Shown: one piece after another, positions 32,529 through 33,884 of the stretch
Position numbering within the stretch: the stretch's first letter is position 1
Layout of the letters: the number at the start of each line of letters is the position of its first letter
NCBI GenBank assembly: GCA_030427925.1
Contig: JAUICJ010000029.1
Location: 1-33,884 of the forward strand
DNA length: 33,884 nt
Reading direction: 5' to 3'
DNA from: Bacteroidia bacterium
Lineage (GTDB): Bacteria > Bacteroidota > Bacteroidia > Flavobacteriales_D > Sanyastnellaceae
The notes under the pieces: model-generated
What the model was told of the DNA's origin: nothing
The model's input: only the letters and a program-made list of their open reading frames with translations
The model's database searches: none
Translations under genes and position numbers: made by a program

Positions 32529-33884
32529 AACCACCTCGTCCACGGGAACGTCCAAACCACCATCCGCGGCCAGCTGCGAAGCCGTGAGCACCGTGACGTG
32601 CGCGCCCAGCGGACGCCAGCGCTCCGGCCAAACCGGCGCTTCCTTCCCATACAATCCGACCACCCGCGTCCCCAGAGCCGCCGCCAAATGCAGCGGCCCC
32701 GTGCTGCTCGCCACCACGCAATCCACCGCGCTGAGCAAGGCCAGCAACTCATCCAACGTGCACCGCCCGGTCGCATCCACCACCGCGGTGCCTTCCAACT
32801 CGGACCACAACGGTCCCATCTGCTCACCCTCGGCCTGGGTGCCGGTAACGAGCACGTGGTGCGTGGCGGACAAGGTTTGGGCCAACAACGCATACCGCGT
32901 CCACGACCAATTGTTCGCACTCCCACGCGAACCCGGATGCACCACCACCACGGGCCGTCCATCGGTGGGCAAAAGCCCGTCCGGCACCCGCGCCCGCGCC
33001 TCCAACCGAACAAGCGGTGCCAGCACCTCCGGGCGATCATCCGGAAAACGACGACCCGGCCGGGCCAATCCGGGCACCAACCGCACGGGCTCCAACAACC
33101 GCAACCCGTGCCACGCCTCGTGGTGCCCCGAGCGCTTGCGTCCTTCCCAAACCCGATGCGTCATCGCCGCCACCACGTGCCACCGCCGACCCGTCCCGAC
33201 CCGCACCGGCACCCGCCCCCGCAACGCCGCCACCACCTCCCGATCCGGGAACGCAAACACCGCCACCTCGCATTCCGCCGCCTCCTCCACCCAACCGGCC
33301 GCCCCCTTCACCACCACCCGGTCCACATCCGGACACGCCCGCGCCACCGACTCCGCATAGCCCGCCACACACATCACCACCTCCACCCCCGGCGCCTCCC
33401 GCTTCAACCACCCCGCCATCGCCAACGTCACCACCACATCCCCCAAGGCATCCGTCCGCACCACGAGCACCCGCTCCACACGCCCCGCCGGCAAGCGCCG
33501 CACCGCCCGCCCCCGATTGCGCGCCTTCCGGTACTTCTCCCACGTCGCAAAGGCACTCCACCGCGCAATCTCCCAACCGGCCTTCCCGTCCCGCCATCCC
33601 CCGCGCAGCAAATAGTTCTTCCCCCACTGAAACGCCACCTTCCCGAGGATGATCGGCCAACTCAACACCCGAGCAGCCGGAGCGGCGATGTCGGAGAAAA
33701 ACTGGATTTGGTCCAAATGATCCTGACGCGTGTAATACGAATAGTGGAGCAGGTCCCCCGTCAGCCGGTCCACGCGACCCTGCGCCTCCAAGCGATCGTG
33801 CGGATTCTCACCCGCCCACGTCCCCTGCCCCGCGCGCCAAAGCCGCACCTTGCGATCCGGGTACCACCCCGAATGCCGCACCCA
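32508..33884 (-). CDS. Glycosyltransferase fusion: GT2 (WaaE-like) C-terminus plus GT9 (heptosyltransferase-like); cut by window edge
   Basis: The reading frame is open to the right edge; about 458 residues are visible. The first about 130 match the C-terminal end of WaaE/KdtX-like family 2 glycosyltransferases: GWYPDRKVRLWRAGQG, then GDLLHYSYYTRQDHLDQ, YLLRGGWRDGKAGWEIA and SAFATWEKYRKA. Without a break, a complete family 9 glycosyltransferase follows: VLVVRTDALGDVVVTL, VVVVHPGSRGSANNWSW and SSTGPLHLAAALGTRVVGLYG (the nucleotide-sugar site). Both families build LPS core or similar glycans at the cytoplasmic face. The Met at 33881 is probably internal, since the GT2 catalytic half must lie upstream. 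The codons are GC-rich like the neighbours, with no sign of transfer. A sequencing frameshift joining two adjacent genes remains possible. Confidence 0.85.
   Translation of the reverse strand, partial: WVRHSGWYPDRKVRLWRAGQGTWAGENPHDRLEAQGRVDRLTGDLLHYSYYTRQDHLDQIQFFSDIAAPAARVLSWPIILGKVAFQWGKNYLLRGGWRDGKAGWEIARWSAFATWEKYRKARNRGRAVRRLPAGRVERVLVVRTDALGDVVVTLAMAGWLKREAPGVEVVMCVAGYAESVARACPDVDRVVVKGAAGWVEEAAECEVAVFAFPDREVVAALRGRVPVRVGTGRRWHVVAAMTHRVWEGRKRSGHHEAWHGLRLLEPVRLVPGLARPGRRFPDDRPEVLAPLVRLEARARVPDGLLPTDGRPVVVVHPGSRGSANNWSWTRYALLAQTLSATHHVLVTGTQAEGEQMGPLWSELEGTAVVDATGRCTLDELLALLSAVDCVVASSTGPLHLAAALGTRVVGLYGKEAPVWPERWRPLGAHVTVLTASQLAADGGLDVPVDEVVSAAQAK

Overview
The window is typical chromosome of a high-GC member of the Bacteroidetes (Bacteroidota), most likely a Flavobacteriales/Cryomorphaceae-like lineage. 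The evidence is lineage-type gene content and order: DUF4271-hemD-rnpA-S41 protease; CBS protein-NAD kinase divergent from pdxJ; two TonB-dependent receptors with an N-terminal carboxypeptidase-regulatory-like domain; lamin-tail/FlgD-like secreted proteins; and a calcium-binding-like 'CTDxxAxNYxPxA' lipoprotein. Several starts are preceded by a Bacteroidetes-type promoter (TTG, about 16-24 nt, TAnnTTTG), and Shine-Dalgarno sequences are weak or absent. The high GC content is why so many long spurious ORFs lie antisense to real genes. I see no prophage, transposase or CRISPR array.

Layout. 1-2992: NAD kinase (cut by the window edge) and a CBS/ACT-like protein leftward; pdxJ, an alpha/beta hydrolase and a small SecB-like protein rightward. 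2989-5667: a CLC-type chloride channel with CBS domains, divergent from a tandem universal stress protein. 5725-13506: a long leftward block that reads, in transcription order, LD-carboxypeptidase, kbl, a FAD-dependent oxidoreductase, a GbsR/MarR-like regulator, ferritin, a YfiR-like protein, a TPR protein and a HAMP-SpoIIE phosphatase. 13588-15630: metG. 15661-16014: an unusual pair of structured inverted-repeat units. 16000-24228: two paralogous TonB-dependent receptors, a single-domain response regulator, tRNA-Thr(CGT), a small lipoprotein and asd. 24326-32528: rightward lamin-tail protein, DUF4271 membrane protein, hemD, rnpA, S41 protease and an O-antigen-ligase-like protein. 32508-33884: a leftward fused glycosyltransferase (GT2 tail plus GT9), open at the window edge.

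How the genes fit together. Most of the window is housekeeping: NADP, PLP, haem, lysine/threonine-family amino acids, translation, tRNA processing and peptidoglycan recycling. Three parts are less ordinary. First, ferritin, the YfiR-like protein and the TPR protein are joined by ATGA stop/start overlaps and followed by a HAMP phosphatase; this resembles a YfiR-YfiN type envelope signalling module with a PP2C phosphatase in place of the diguanylate cyclase. Second, the two units after metG share a hairpin architecture, and several differences between them are compensatory base-pair swaps; the first unit appears to carry a relic of the 3' end of a receptor gene. Third, two different LPS-type glycosyltransferase families appear fused in one reading frame next to an O-antigen-ligase-like protein. 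All functional statements rest on reading motifs by eye; no database search was possible.
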